This document shows positions 44,731-53,364 of a stretch of 64,000 nt of DNA, piece by piece. This DNA comes from Tangfeifania diversioriginum. Lineage in GTDB: Bacteria; Bacteroidota; Bacteroidia; Bacteroidales; Prolixibacteraceae. Numbering within the stretch: the first letter of the stretch is position 1; every line of letters begins with the position of its first letter. Position numbers and translations under genes: made by a program. The notes beneath the pieces are model-generated. The model did no database searches. It saw only the letters and a list, made by a program, of their open reading frames with translations, and had not been told where the DNA came from. The stretch spans positions 99,044 to 163,043 of the forward strand of contig NZ_FQZE01000007.1 in the NCBI RefSeq assembly GCF_900141875.1. The letters are read 5' to 3'.

Positions 44731-45972
44731 ATGAAAGCAGAAATAATAACTATTGGTGATGAAATTCTGATTGGCCAGATTGTTGATACCAATTCGGCCT
44801 GGATTGCCGAACAATTTAACCTGCACGGAATCGAAATCTACCAGATTACATCGGTTCACGATGATAAGAATCACATTCTGGAAGCATTAAAAAATGCAGA
44901 AGAAAAGGTTGACCTGGTAATTCTCACCGGCGGACTGGGGCCGACAAAAGATGACATTACCAAAAATGTGTTGTGCGAATATTTCAACACAAAACTGGTT
45001 TTTCATGAACCGACATTTGAGCATATCAAACAGCGTTTCAAAAACCGCAATATCGATCTGAATAAACTAAACCACGACCAGGCGCTGGTTCCTGAAAATT
45101 GTACTGTAATACCCAATAAAGCAGGCACTGCACCCGGAATGTGGTTCGAAAAAAACGATACCATTTTGGTCTCTGTTCCCGGAGTGCCTTTCGAGATGAA
45201 AAACCTGGTAGAATCTGAAATTTTACCAAGGCTGGAAAATAACGGGAAAGCAAAAGCCATTTACCACAAAACGGTTTTAACACAAGGGTTGCCGGAATCG
45301 ATGCTTGCCCAAATGATTGAAAAATGGGAAGATGCTCTACCTGAAAATATAAAACTTGCTTATCTTCCCAACCCAATGGCTGTCAGGTTGCGACTTTCAG
45401 CAATTGGAAAAGATAAAGAGTTGCTGAAAAAGCAGGTAGAAACGGAAATTGAAAAATTGCAGAAAATTATTCCTGAAAATATTTTCGGGTACGATAACGA
45501 AACTTTGGCCGGAGTAATTGGTGAAATTCTGAAAAAGAAAGGTAAAACTTTGGCCATTGCTGAAAGTTGTACCGGTGGTTTTATTTCGCACCTTATCACT
45601 TCGGTGGCAGGTAGCTCGGAGTGGTACAAAGGAGGTGTAACTGCCTATTCCAATGAAATGAAGCAAAATTTGTTAGATGTTTCGAAAGAGGTGCTCGATG
45701 TTAATGGTGCTGTAAGCGAACAGGCTGTTCGTAAAATGGCCGAAGGCGTCAGTCGCAAGCTGAATGCACACTTTTCAGTTGCCACCAGTGGTATTGCCGG
45801 CCCAACAGGCGGAACCAAAGAAAAACCAGTAGGTACAGTATGGATTGCAGTTGCAGGCCCGGATAAAACAGTTGCCGAAAAATTTGTGTTTGGCGACAAC
45901 CGTGAACGGAATATTATCCGTTCCAGCCAAACGGCTTTGCAAATGTTGCGCAGGTTGGTTTTAAATTCGTGA
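44731..45972 (+). CDS. cinA: CinA family protein (competence/damage-inducible)
   Basis: A 413-residue two-domain protein: an N-terminal MoCF-like (COG1058) domain (about 1-170, MKAEIITIGDEILIGQIVDTNS, LTGGLGPTKDDIT) and a C-terminal NMN deamidase domain (about 255-413, LAIAESCTGGFISHLIT, SVATSGIAGPTGGTKEKPVGTV). It recycles nicotinamide mononucleotide to nicotinic acid mononucleotide. Its final codons (LNS and stop) lie in the first unit of an 8-bp tandem repeat, so the gene end has been shaped by the repeat. Confidence 0.93.
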   Translation: MKAEIITIGDEILIGQIVDTNSAWIAEQFNLHGIEIYQITSVHDDKNHILEALKNAEEKVDLVILTGGLGPTKDDITKNVLCEYFNTKLVFHEPTFEHIKQRFKNRNIDLNKLNHDQALVPENCTVIPNKAGTAPGMWFEKNDTILVSVPGVPFEMKNLVESEILPRLENNGKAKAIYHKTVLTQGLPESMLAQMIEKWEDALPENIKLAYLPNPMAVRLRLSAIGKDKELLKKQVETEIEKLQKIIPENIFGYDNETLAGVIGEILKKKGKTLAIAESCTGGFISHLITSVAGSSEWYKGGVTAYSNEMKQNLLDVSKEVLDVNGAVSEQAVRKMAEGVSRKLNAHFSVATSGIAGPTGGTKEKPVGTVWIAVAGPDKTVAEKFVFGDNRERNIIRSSQTALQMLRRLVLNS

Positions 45973-46011
45973 ACTCGTGAACTCGTGAATTCGTGAATTC
46001 GTGAATTCGTG
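45964..46011 (+). repeat. six tandem copies of 8-bp AAYTCGTG
   Basis: AATTCGTG, AACTCGTG, AACTCGTG, AATTCGTG, AATTCGTG, AATTCGTG in direct tandem, from the last codons of cinA to the base of a REP hairpin. Confidence 0.9.
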
Positions 46012-46034
46012 GAACCACTGCGAGTGGTGCCACG
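46008..46034 (-). repeat. REP hairpin, left copy
   Basis: CGTGG-A-ACCACT, loop GCG, AGTGGT-G-CCACG forms an imperfect hairpin. Its reverse complement matches the right copy at 46737, so the two are in opposite orientation around the transposase gene. Confidence 0.85.
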
Positions 46035-46099
46035 AGTTTTAAGAACGAGTTTTAAGAAATATTCCCTAACTTCGACAGAAAAATTCAAAATACTTTTTT

Positions 46100-46717
46100 A
46101 TGCCCGAAAGAGATCAAATTTATCATGTTTATAATCAGGGAAATAATCGCCAGAAAATATTCTTTAATCGTGATAACTACCTCTTTTTCCTGCATAAAAT
46201 TCGAAAGCACATTTTCCCATATTGTGAAATTTTGGCTTATTGTTTGATGCCTAATCATTTTCACTTAATGATATACACGACAGAAAAATCGGAGTTGGTT
46301 ACCAGATATCAGAATGATGCTGAAGTATCTGTTTTTTCTGATAATTTGCGGATTATGCTCAGCAGTTATACACGAGCAATAAATAAACAGGAAAACAAGT
46401 CTGGTTCGTTGTTCAGGCAAAACACAAAAATGAAAAATCTAACCGAGATTAAAAGTGATCATATTTCTTTGCCAACCAGTTTAGGTTATGATTTTTATTG
46501 CTTCCATTATATCCATCAAAATCCAGTTGTGGCAGGTTTTGTGGCAAATCCTGAAGAATGGGAATTTTCATCATACAACGATTATATTGGTAAAAGAAAC
46601 GGGACTTTGGTGAACAAAAAACTAACTCTGGAGATTTTAGATTTGAACGTCGATGAAATTAAAAATCAAACAAATTATTTCATTGATGAACGTTTAATTG
46701 ATTTATTTGAAAGCTGA
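46100..46717 (+). CDS. REP-associated tyrosine transposase (RAYT, IS200-like)
   Basis: A 205-residue Y1 transposase of the IS200/IS605 superfamily in its RAYT form. HUH motif at H53 and H55 (LMPNHFHLMI), and the terminal FSSYNDYIG block with the candidate catalytic Tyr. It has no partner TnpB and no IS ends; instead REP hairpins lie on both sides (46008 and 46737). RAYTs are single-copy domesticated transposases thought to spread REP elements. The gene looks intact. Confidence 0.9.
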   Translation: MPERDQIYHVYNQGNNRQKIFFNRDNYLFFLHKIRKHIFPYCEILAYCLMPNHFHLMIYTTEKSELVTRYQNDAEVSVFSDNLRIMLSSYTRAINKQENKSGSLFRQNTKMKNLTEIKSDHISLPTSLGYDFYCFHYIHQNPVVAGFVANPEEWEFSSYNDYIGKRNGTLVNKKLTLEILDLNVDEIKNQTNYFIDERLIDLFES

Positions 46718-46736
46718 TTGAAACTTTTGTTACCAT

Positions 46737-46767
46737 CTCGTGGCACCACTCAAAGTGGTTCCACGAG
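46737..46767 (+). repeat. REP hairpin, right copy
   Basis: CTCGTGG-C-ACCACT, loop CAA, AGTGGT-T-CCACGAG; an imperfect hairpin, 19 nt after the transposase stop. The internal C/T mismatch is at the same place as in the left copy. GACGAG follows, similar to AACGAG beyond the left copy. Confidence 0.88.
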
Positions 46768-46802
46768 TTGTGTGACGAGTTTATTATAATTAAAAATAGA
46801 AC

Positions 46803-49313
46803 ATGAAAAAAACACTTATAATTATCGGAATAGTAGTGGTTTTGTTAATTGCCGCATTGGCTGCCATCCCATTGTTTTTTAAAGGAACACTGATGGAGAA
46901 AACCAAAACCACCATCAATAAAAATGTAAATGCTGAAGTAGAATTTGCGGACCTTAAACTTTCTTTATTCCGCAATTTTCCAAAACTCACACTCGAATTG
47001 AAAGATGTTCTGGTTACCGGAAAAGGTGAATTTCAAACCGATACATTGCTTGCTATATCATCGTTACAGGCAAATACTCCACTGGGAAGTTTATTTAACC
47101 GGGAACAAATAGGCATTGAAGAAATTATTTTGGTGAACCCGCAGATGAAACTTGTTGTGGGGGAAACCGGAAATGCCAACTGGGATATTGCCAAAGAAAC
47201 CGGAGAAGCACCAGAACCTGCTGAAGATAGTGGAATGGAACTTCAGCTTGAAATGATTGAAATTACCGGTGCCAATTTTATTTACGACGACCGCGACCTG
47301 AATATGCTTCTGCAGCTCGAAAACATTGACATCAATATTTCAGGAGAAATGTACGGAACAGCAGCCCAACTGCTTGCCGAGGGAACATCCGACCGACTTT
47401 CGCTGAATTATGAAGGCTCGAATTATATTTCTAACCTGGCCATTGAAACCCGCACTGTGCTGAATGTGGATTACGAAGTGATGGATATCGAAATCCAGGA
47501 GAATGAACTGCTTGTTAATCGCCTTCCGCTGGAAGTGCTTGGCCTGATTCAGATGCCCAACGACAGCATGTTTTTCGATTTGCAGCTGAAAACAAAAGAG
47601 TCGGGATTTGATAACTTCCTGGCACTGGTGCCGCCCGATTACGAATCGTACCTGGAAGATATTGAAACCAGCGGAACGGCAGCAATATCGGGAACGGTAA
47701 AAGGTTTCTACCTGGGTGACGATTATCCTGCTCTCGACATTAAAATGGATGTGGCGGATGGCAACGTGCACTATGCCGACCTTCCCGAAGAAATCAAAAA
47801 TATTTCGGCAGATGTGTCAATTGTAAAACCGCAGGGAGTGCTTGATTTAACCGAGGTGAACATTAAAAAAGCACATGCTGAAGTGAAAAACAGCCCGGTG
47901 GATTTGTCACTTGTTTTGAAAAATTTGGTTAGCGATCCCTATTTCGACGGGAACTTCATCGGGAAAGTCAATTTTGATGAATTGAAAGATGCTTTGCCGC
48001 TTGACAGCGTAAATATTGCCGGATTGATCGACGCCAATTTGGTGGTGAAAGGCAACTATTCGGCCATTGAAAACGAGCAGTACGATAAAATCCGGTCTGA
48101 CGGATCTGTTTTGCTCAATCAGTTTGTGTATGAATCGCCTTCACTTACCCAGAGAATTTTGGTGCCGGAAGGTAAGCTTGATTTCACACCCCAAGCCGTC
48201 ACGCTAAACGGATTAAACATGAATATCGGACAGAGCGATTTCCGGCTGGCAGGGAATGTATCCAATTACCTGAATTATGTTTTGAAAGACGGAACCCTGG
48301 CCGGAAACCTGCAACTGAATTCTTCGCTGGTTAATTTGAACGAACTGCTTCGTCTGCAGGTAGCTGATGATTCCAGAACGGAAGAAGTTCCCCAAACTGT
48401 TGAATCAAATGAGAATACAGTTGAGGATGATGAGGAAGTTTTGGTTTTTGATGTGCCCAAAAATATTGACTTCACTTTTCAGTCCAACATTCAGCGGGTA
48501 ATTTTTGAACAGCTGCCCATTACCGACGTAAATGGCCTGATAACAGCCCGCAACGGAAAGCTTATCCTCGACGGTCTGAACATGCACATGCTCGACGGCC
48601 AGCTCCAATTAACCGGTTCTTATGAAAATACACCGGAAAACCAACCGCTATTTGATTTTGGTTTCGATTTGGCTGATATTGATATTCCTGTTGCGTTTCA
48701 AACGCTTACCAGTGTGCAAAAAATGTTTCCCGTTGCCCGGCAAAGCCAGGGAAAATTCAACACCAACCTGAAAGTAAACGGTCAGCTTAGTTCTGGCTTT
48801 GGTTTGATTGCGCCTACAATCGACGGTAGCGGATTGTTCAGTACTGAAAATCTGCAGATTGTTGAATCTCCCATGTTTGATCAATTAAAAGGATTGCTCA
48901 AATCGGAACGTCTTCAGAATGTAAAGGTTGATGATTTCCAGGCTTCTGTTGAAGTAAATGACGGAACCATTCAGTTGAAACCTTTTACAACACGCGTGGC
49001 AGGGCAGGAGACAACCATCGCCGGAAACCTTAACACACAGAATCTACTCGATTTGAGGTTGGATTTTAATGTGCAGCGCGAGGCATTCGGCCCCGATATT
49101 GAAAATATACTTAAAGTGTTGCCCGGCGAGGAGCGCATACAATTACTGCCCGCATCAGTGCTTTTGAGTGGCCCTGTGGGAAAACCGGAAGTTAAAATCA
49201 ACCTGGATGATGCCCGGAAAAAGATTACTGAAGAGGTTCGAAAATCTACAAAGGATGATTTGCAGAAATCGTTGAATAAGATAGGCGAAGGACTTAAGGA
49301 TCTGTTCAAATAA
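46803..49313 (+). CDS. AsmA-family protein
   Basis: An 836-residue protein with one N-terminal membrane helix (MKKTLIIIGIVVVLLIAALAA), then a long periplasmic beta-rich region of the AsmA/TamB type (FADLKLSLFRNFPKLTLELKDVLV at the start and VAGQETTIAGNLNTQNLLDLRLDFNV near the end). Such proteins form lipid-transfer bridges between membranes or affect outer-membrane lipid homeostasis. Asp/Glu-rich linker (about 540-555). Only 35 nt separate it from the right REP hairpin. Its exact role is unknown. Confidence 0.88.
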   Translation: MKKTLIIIGIVVVLLIAALAAIPLFFKGTLMEKTKTTINKNVNAEVEFADLKLSLFRNFPKLTLELKDVLVTGKGEFQTDTLLAISSLQANTPLGSLFNREQIGIEEIILVNPQMKLVVGETGNANWDIAKETGEAPEPAEDSGMELQLEMIEITGANFIYDDRDLNMLLQLENIDINISGEMYGTAAQLLAEGTSDRLSLNYEGSNYISNLAIETRTVLNVDYEVMDIEIQENELLVNRLPLEVLGLIQMPNDSMFFDLQLKTKESGFDNFLALVPPDYESYLEDIETSGTAAISGTVKGFYLGDDYPALDIKMDVADGNVHYADLPEEIKNISADVSIVKPQGVLDLTEVNIKKAHAEVKNSPVDLSLVLKNLVSDPYFDGNFIGKVNFDELKDALPLDSVNIAGLIDANLVVKGNYSAIENEQYDKIRSDGSVLLNQFVYESPSLTQRILVPEGKLDFTPQAVTLNGLNMNIGQSDFRLAGNVSNYLNYVLKDGTLAGNLQLNSSLVNLNELLRLQVADDSRTEEVPQTVESNENTVEDDEEVLVFDVPKNIDFTFQSNIQRVIFEQLPITDVNGLITARNGKLILDGLNMHMLDGQLQLTGSYENTPENQPLFDFGFDLADIDIPVAFQTLTSVQKMFPVARQSQGKFNTNLKVNGQLSSGFGLIAPTIDGSGLFSTENLQIVESPMFDQLKGLLKSERLQNVKVDDFQASVEVNDGTIQLKPFTTRVAGQETTIAGNLNTQNLLDLRLDFNVQREAFGPDIENILKVLPGEERIQLLPASVLLSGPVGKPEVKINLDDARKKITEEVRKSTKDDLQKSLNKIGEGLKDLFK

Positions 49314-49353
49314 CCAGGCATCGCATTGGTTTGCCGGCTTCTGCTAAGCCTGT

Positions 49354-50460
49354 TTATCTTCCGGCTTTCTTTATCGTTTTTGAAATATATTTCCAGTATT
49401 TTTTATGAAATTTTCTGCCTTCTTTTCCGATGATTTTGTGATAAGTCCGGGGTTCATCATCGGGATTGAATTTTAATTTTTCGCGGTTCTCGTGTAGGGC
49501 AGGTACCTCGGGATGAAATTGCACGGCAAAAACGTGTGGGTAAGTACTGTGGGCAAGGGCCTCTACAATTTTTCCGTCGGGTGAAACAGCTGTAACCTCC
49601 ATTCCTTTTCCCAGTTTTTTGACAGCCTGGTGATGACTGCTGCAAACCTTCGGGGTAGATGATTTCCTGATATTTACTTTGCGGGTAAAAAACGGGTGTT
49701 CAGTAAACCGGATAGAGTGAAAATTGATGCCCATCAGTTTGGAGTCGTTTGAAACATTCTGCCAGTAATTGCGGTGTAGATTTTCTTTGCCGGTTTGCAG
49801 GATATTTTCATCGGTTTGGGCACCGTAAATTTCTGCCGGAATATCCTGAACAAGTGTGCCACCAGTGGCCACATTCATGGTTTGCATGCCCAGGCAAAAA
49901 CCGGTGATAAAATATTCCGGGTTTTCTTCCAGAAAAGGCGTGAAATTTTCATTTTGAAATCCCCCCAGCAAATGAAAAAGGAAAGTGGTTTCAAAGTAAT
50001 GCCTTTCAGTATCAGTAACCACCGAAAGCGAATTTTGCTCCTCGTAAACAGCCGGTGGAATATCCGGGCCGCCGAAAAAAATTATTCCCGATGAATTTTG
50101 AAAAACAAATTTTAACTCTTCCGAAAAAATATTGTTCTCGAACAACCTGTTTTCATTCAGGTTGCCTCTGAATTCATGCAGTTTGAAATGATGGTAGCCA
50201 TTTTTTTCGATGAATTCCCGGGTTTTTGCAAAATCGTATTTTTGGTTTTCATAATAAACTCCCACAAAATGAATTTCATCAAGATTGAGTTTAAGCAATC
50301 CATTGTTAACAAGATAATTAACTGTTGTTAAGTTGGCTGTGGTTGGATTTGCGAGCAGGATGTATTTTTTATCGGTATCAAAATTTTCCCTGAAAAAATT
50401 TTGACCCGAAAGGTGGATTGCAATTGCAATAAAAAGAAGAAACCAACTAAACTTCTTCAT
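49354..50460 (-). CDS. C26-family glutamine amidotransferase-like protein
   Basis: A 368-residue exported protein with a signal peptide (ends HLSGQ). The class I amidotransferase/gamma-glutamyl hydrolase fold is seen as FITGFCLGMQTMNVATGG (nucleophile Cys, about 187-204), GINFHSIRFTEHP, SSHHQAVKKLGKGMEVTA and HVFAVQFHPEVPALHENR (catalytic His and Glu). The family includes glutamyl-GABA and folylpoly-gamma-glutamate hydrolases; periplasmic members may act on peptidoglycan-type or dietary gamma-glutamyl links. ATG 50460 is used; the frame start at 50466 is TTG. Confidence 0.85.
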   Translation of the reverse strand: MKKFSWFLLFIAIAIHLSGQNFFRENFDTDKKYILLANPTTANLTTVNYLVNNGLLKLNLDEIHFVGVYYENQKYDFAKTREFIEKNGYHHFKLHEFRGNLNENRLFENNIFSEELKFVFQNSSGIIFFGGPDIPPAVYEEQNSLSVVTDTERHYFETTFLFHLLGGFQNENFTPFLEENPEYFITGFCLGMQTMNVATGGTLVQDIPAEIYGAQTDENILQTGKENLHRNYWQNVSNDSKLMGINFHSIRFTEHPFFTRKVNIRKSSTPKVCSSHHQAVKKLGKGMEVTAVSPDGKIVEALAHSTYPHVFAVQFHPEVPALHENREKLKFNPDDEPRTYHKIIGKEGRKFHKKYWKYISKTIKKAGR

Positions 50461-50482
50461 AATCAAAAATTGAATGACACTT

Positions 50483-50490
50483 CAAATATA
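50483..50490 (-). promoter_or_regulatory. -7 box of the C26 gene
   Basis: TATATTTG on the minus strand, 22 nt upstream of ATG 50460. Confidence 0.55.
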
Positions 50491-50537
50491 GATTTATGCA
50501 TAAAACATTACAATAATGAACCTGAAACATTTTATTT

Positions 50538-50637
50538 AAACTAAAAACTTAGTTTTGTTTTAATCTGATAATAAGTCATTTGTGATAAAATATATCAATA
50601 AACTAATAATTTAGTTTGAAAACTAAAATATTAGTTT
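50538..50637 (+). promoter_or_regulatory. three BlaI-type operators upstream of tonB
   Basis: AAACTAA-N4-TTAGTTT occurs at 50538-50555, 50600-50617 and 50620-50637, each an 18-nt perfect inverted repeat with a 4-nt spacer. The third abuts the -7 box at 50638. A fourth, slightly weaker copy precedes blaI at 51478. The ACTA/TAGT core resembles BlaI/MecI family sites. Confidence 0.85.
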
Positions 50638-50645
50638 TATATTTG
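50638..50645 (+). promoter_or_regulatory. -7 box of the tonB promoter
   Basis: TATATTTG, directly adjoining the third operator, so the repressor would cover the -10 to -30 area. Confidence 0.65.
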
Positions 50646-50753
50646 AAACAAGAAACAAAAAGCTGATTGATCACAAGGAGGAGAGAAACAATCCGGATTG
50701 CATTGAAAGTAGAAATGTACTTCAGTTTAAATGATTTTTTAAAACTAAGAATT

Positions 50754-51443
50754 ATGGAAACAAAAAAATCGAACAAAGCAGACCTCGAAAACAAGCGGAA
50801 TACCTTCTTTTTAACCGGGCTTGTAATTGCCTTGTCATTCACTTTTCTGGCCTTTAACTGGAAAGTTAACCCCGGCAAAGTAGAATCGCTCGGCATTTTG
50901 GTGTCAGATGAAGTGGAGGAGGAGATTATACCAATAACGCGTGCGCCCGAAGTGAAGCCACCGCCACCACCGCCGCCGCCAAAAGTTGTGGAGGTGCTGA
51001 ATATTGTGGAAGATGATGTGGAAATTGATGATGAGCTTGTGATTCAGGACTCGGAAGCCGACGATAAAACAATTATTGATATTCAACCGGTTTTGGAAAC
51101 GCATGAAGAGGAGGAGGAAGATGAGGAAGAAATTTTTTACTTCGCTGAGGATCCGGCAGAATTTCCGGGAGGTGACAGGGCACTGTACAAATATATTAAT
51201 GATGCAGTAAACTATCCTATAATAGCCCAGGAGAACGGCATTCAGGGGAAAGTGTATGTAAAATTTGTAGTAAACGAGCAGGGTGCCGTAAGCAATGCCG
51301 AAGTTCTGAGGGGAGTTGATCAGTCACTGAATAAAGAAGCCCTGCGGGTTATAAACAGTTTGCCCAATTTTAAACCCGGCAAACAGCGTGGAAAACCGGT
51401 TAAGGTTTATTACAATGCGGTGATTAATTTTCAGTTACAATAA
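50754..51443 (+). CDS. TonB-like energy transducer
   Basis: A 229-residue inner-membrane protein. Residues 1-20 are METKKSNKADLENKRNTFFL, then one membrane helix (about 18-37), a Pro stretch of eight (about 68-76), a very acidic linker (about 85-130), and the TonB C-terminal domain at about 140-229 (FPGGDRALYKYINDAVNYP to YYNAVINFQLQ). It energises outer-membrane TonB-dependent receptors through ExbBD. ATG 50754 is chosen as the family N-terminus; the frame starts at 50667. The C-terminal domain is closely similar to that of the M56 protein at 51931. Confidence 0.9.
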   Translation: METKKSNKADLENKRNTFFLTGLVIALSFTFLAFNWKVNPGKVESLGILVSDEVEEEIIPITRAPEVKPPPPPPPPKVVEVLNIVEDDVEIDDELVIQDSEADDKTIIDIQPVLETHEEEEEDEEEIFYFAEDPAEFPGGDRALYKYINDAVNYPIIAQENGIQGKVYVKFVVNEQGAVSNAEVLRGVDQSLNKEALRVINSLPNFKPGKQRGKPVKVYYNAVINFQLQ

Positions 51444-51477
51444 CAATTTACATAGTGATTGAAAATTATTTCCGGGT

Positions 51478-51495
51478 CAACTAATTTTTTAGTTT
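51478..51495 (+). promoter_or_regulatory. BlaI-type operator upstream of blaI
   Basis: AACTAA-TTTT-TTAGTT core with the same 4-nt spacing as the three tonB operators, differing only at the outer left base. It suggests autoregulation. Confidence 0.8.
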
Positions 51496-51551
51496 GCAGG
51501 CACAATTTTTGTAGCCAATAGTTTAGATTTAAAATTAGTAATCAGAATAAA

Positions 51552-51938
51552 ATGAAAGAACTTACAAAAGCGGAAGAACAGGTGATGCAGTTGCTTTGGC
51601 AAAAAGAAAAGGCGTTTGTAAAAGATTTGATAGAAGAAATGCCCGAGCCAAAGCCGGCATACAACACGGTTTCTACCATTATTCGCATTCTGGAGAAAAA
51701 AGGGTTTGTGGGGCACACGGCCTACGGAAAAACCCACGAATATCATCCGCTTGTTTCGAAAAAAGAATATACCCGCTCGTTTATGAAAAATTTTATGCGC
51801 AACTATTTCAGCGGTTCGTTTAAAGAGATGGTTTCATTTTTTGCCCAACAGGATAACATGAGCCTTTCGGATTTAAATGAACTGATGGACGACGTGAAGC
51901 GCGATTTGGAAAACGAAAATCCTGAAAAAGATGAATAG
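51552..51938 (+). CDS. BlaI/MecI/CopY-family repressor
   Basis: A 128-residue winged-helix repressor: KELTKAEEQVMQLLWQKEKAFVKDLIEEM and YNTVSTIIRILEKKGFVGH are diagnostic, followed by a dimerisation helix region (about 80-125). In the family, the repressor is inactivated by cleavage triggered by an M56 membrane protease. The next gene (51931) is that protease, overlapping by 8 bp. It is expected to bind the four AACTAA-N4-TTAGTT sites. Confidence 0.94.
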   Translation: MKELTKAEEQVMQLLWQKEKAFVKDLIEEMPEPKPAYNTVSTIIRILEKKGFVGHTAYGKTHEYHPLVSKKEYTRSFMKNFMRNYFSGSFKEMVSFFAQQDNMSLSDLNELMDDVKRDLENENPEKDE

Positions 51939-53349
51939 CACAGTTAATTTTATACTTGAATCCGGTATCAGCCTCTCGCTACTGGCCACTATTTATGTAA
52001 TTTTTCTGCGTAAAGAGACGTTTTTCAGGCTGAACCGCTTGTTTTTGCTGGGCTCACTTTTATTTTCTGTAGTGTTGCCGTTTCTCAAATTCAGGGTGTA
52101 TGAGCCACAGCCGGTAATGCTTTCGGAAATAACAGTTACGCCGTATCGTAACGTGCTGGAATCAGTTACCGTTTACGGCCAGGATTTATCGGTAACAGTT
52201 GAACAGGCCGTACTTTCAACCACTTTGCTGATTTGGATTTATCTGGCAGGCGTGGCCTTTTTCTTTGTCAGGTTTTTATTCAGGGTGACTCAAATTGCAT
52301 TTGTCATTCTGAAAAACCAGGTACAGCAACACGACCGTTTTAAACTGGTAATTTTGGAAAAAGAGTGCAGCCCGTTTTCTTTCATGAACTATGTTTTTGT
52401 GAGCCGCCCGTTGCAAAACAGCGAAGGCTACGACCGCATGATGGCGCACGAAATGGAACACATTAAACAGGGACATTCGCTCGATGTTTTAATCCTCGAA
52501 CTGCTCACTGCCTTTCAGTGGTTTAATCCGTTTATGTGGATGCTGCGCCGCGCCATTCGCGAGAACCACGAGTTTCTGGCCGATCAGGCAGTGCTTGGCT
52601 CCGGTGTAAACCGCGGCTATTACAAAAAACTTTTGCTGAATCAGTTTGCCGGTGGTCAGCTGGTGTTAACCAATAATTTCAATTATTCACTAATTAAAAA
52701 CCGAATTAAAATGATGTCAAAAATGAAATCTTCGAAAATTGCTAACGTGAAAATTATATTGGGCGTTTTTACCGCCCTTGTACTGATAGTGTTTTTTGCC
52801 TGCGAGCAGAAAGAAACAATGGAACTGGAGGAACCAAGTGTTGATGAAAATGTAGTCACCATAAAATCGACCCTCCTGGAGGATGGCCGAATGAAAATTG
52901 AAGGAACAGAAGAAGACATGGAAGAGTTTACAAATCGGTACTCCGACGTAAACAGTTTTAAAATTGAAACCGATAGTCTTGGCAATATCTTTTTGGTTCA
53001 GAAAGAAGAACCGAAAACACTCGACCACGACGCTGATGTATTCTACATTGTGGAAGATATGCCGGAGTTTCCGGGTGGCGAATTGGCTTTACGCCAGTAC
53101 ATTGCAAATAATATTGAGTACCCGCTGGCAGCCCAGGAAAACGGTATTCAGGGAAAAGTATATGTAACTTTTGTGATTTCAAAAGACGGCAGCGTGGCCA
53201 ATACCAGAATTGCCCGCGGGGTTGATCCTGCGCTTGACAAAGAAGCACTGCGCGTGGTAAACAGCCTGCCCAAATGGACGCCTGGAAAACAGCGGGGAGA
53301 AAATGTAAATGTGAGCTACACTGTACCTATAAATTTTGCACTTCAGTAA
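51931..53349 (+). CDS. BlaR1-like M56 metallopeptidase with C-terminal TonB domain
   Basis: A 472-residue protein. N-terminal part (about 1-285) with about four membrane helices and the M56 motif MAHEMEHIKQGH (H173, E174, H177), the sensor-protease module of BlaR1/MecR1. A last membrane helix at about 272-290 precedes a linker (about 295-380), then a TonB-type domain (about 385-472, FPGGELALRQYIANNIEYP to VSYTVPINFALQ). There is no penicillin-binding sensor domain, so the signal is not obviously a beta-lactam. The TonB domain is closely similar to that of the TonB gene just upstream. Confidence 0.92.
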   Translation: MNSTVNFILESGISLSLLATIYVIFLRKETFFRLNRLFLLGSLLFSVVLPFLKFRVYEPQPVMLSEITVTPYRNVLESVTVYGQDLSVTVEQAVLSTTLLIWIYLAGVAFFFVRFLFRVTQIAFVILKNQVQQHDRFKLVILEKECSPFSFMNYVFVSRPLQNSEGYDRMMAHEMEHIKQGHSLDVLILELLTAFQWFNPFMWMLRRAIRENHEFLADQAVLGSGVNRGYYKKLLLNQFAGGQLVLTNNFNYSLIKNRIKMMSKMKSSKIANVKIILGVFTALVLIVFFACEQKETMELEEPSVDENVVTIKSTLLEDGRMKIEGTEEDMEEFTNRYSDVNSFKIETDSLGNIFLVQKEEPKTLDHDADVFYIVEDMPEFPGGELALRQYIANNIEYPLAAQENGIQGKVYVTFVISKDGSVANTRIARGVDPALDKEALRVVNSLPKWTPGKQRGENVNVSYTVPINFALQ

Positions 53350-53364
53350 AGTTGAAAGGTTGAT

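Noticed and set aside
45964..46011. Iterons of a replication origin
   Set aside because: The 8-bp units are few, follow directly on a coding end and merge with a REP hairpin; no replication-initiator gene is near.
50667..50753. A longer N-terminus for the TonB protein
   Set aside because: It lacks a family match and METKKSNKADLENKR is the usual start of these TonB proteins.
51552..53349. A beta-lactam resistance module (BlaI-BlaR1)
   Set aside because: There is no beta-lactamase or penicillin-binding sensor domain; the controlled neighbour is a TonB gene.
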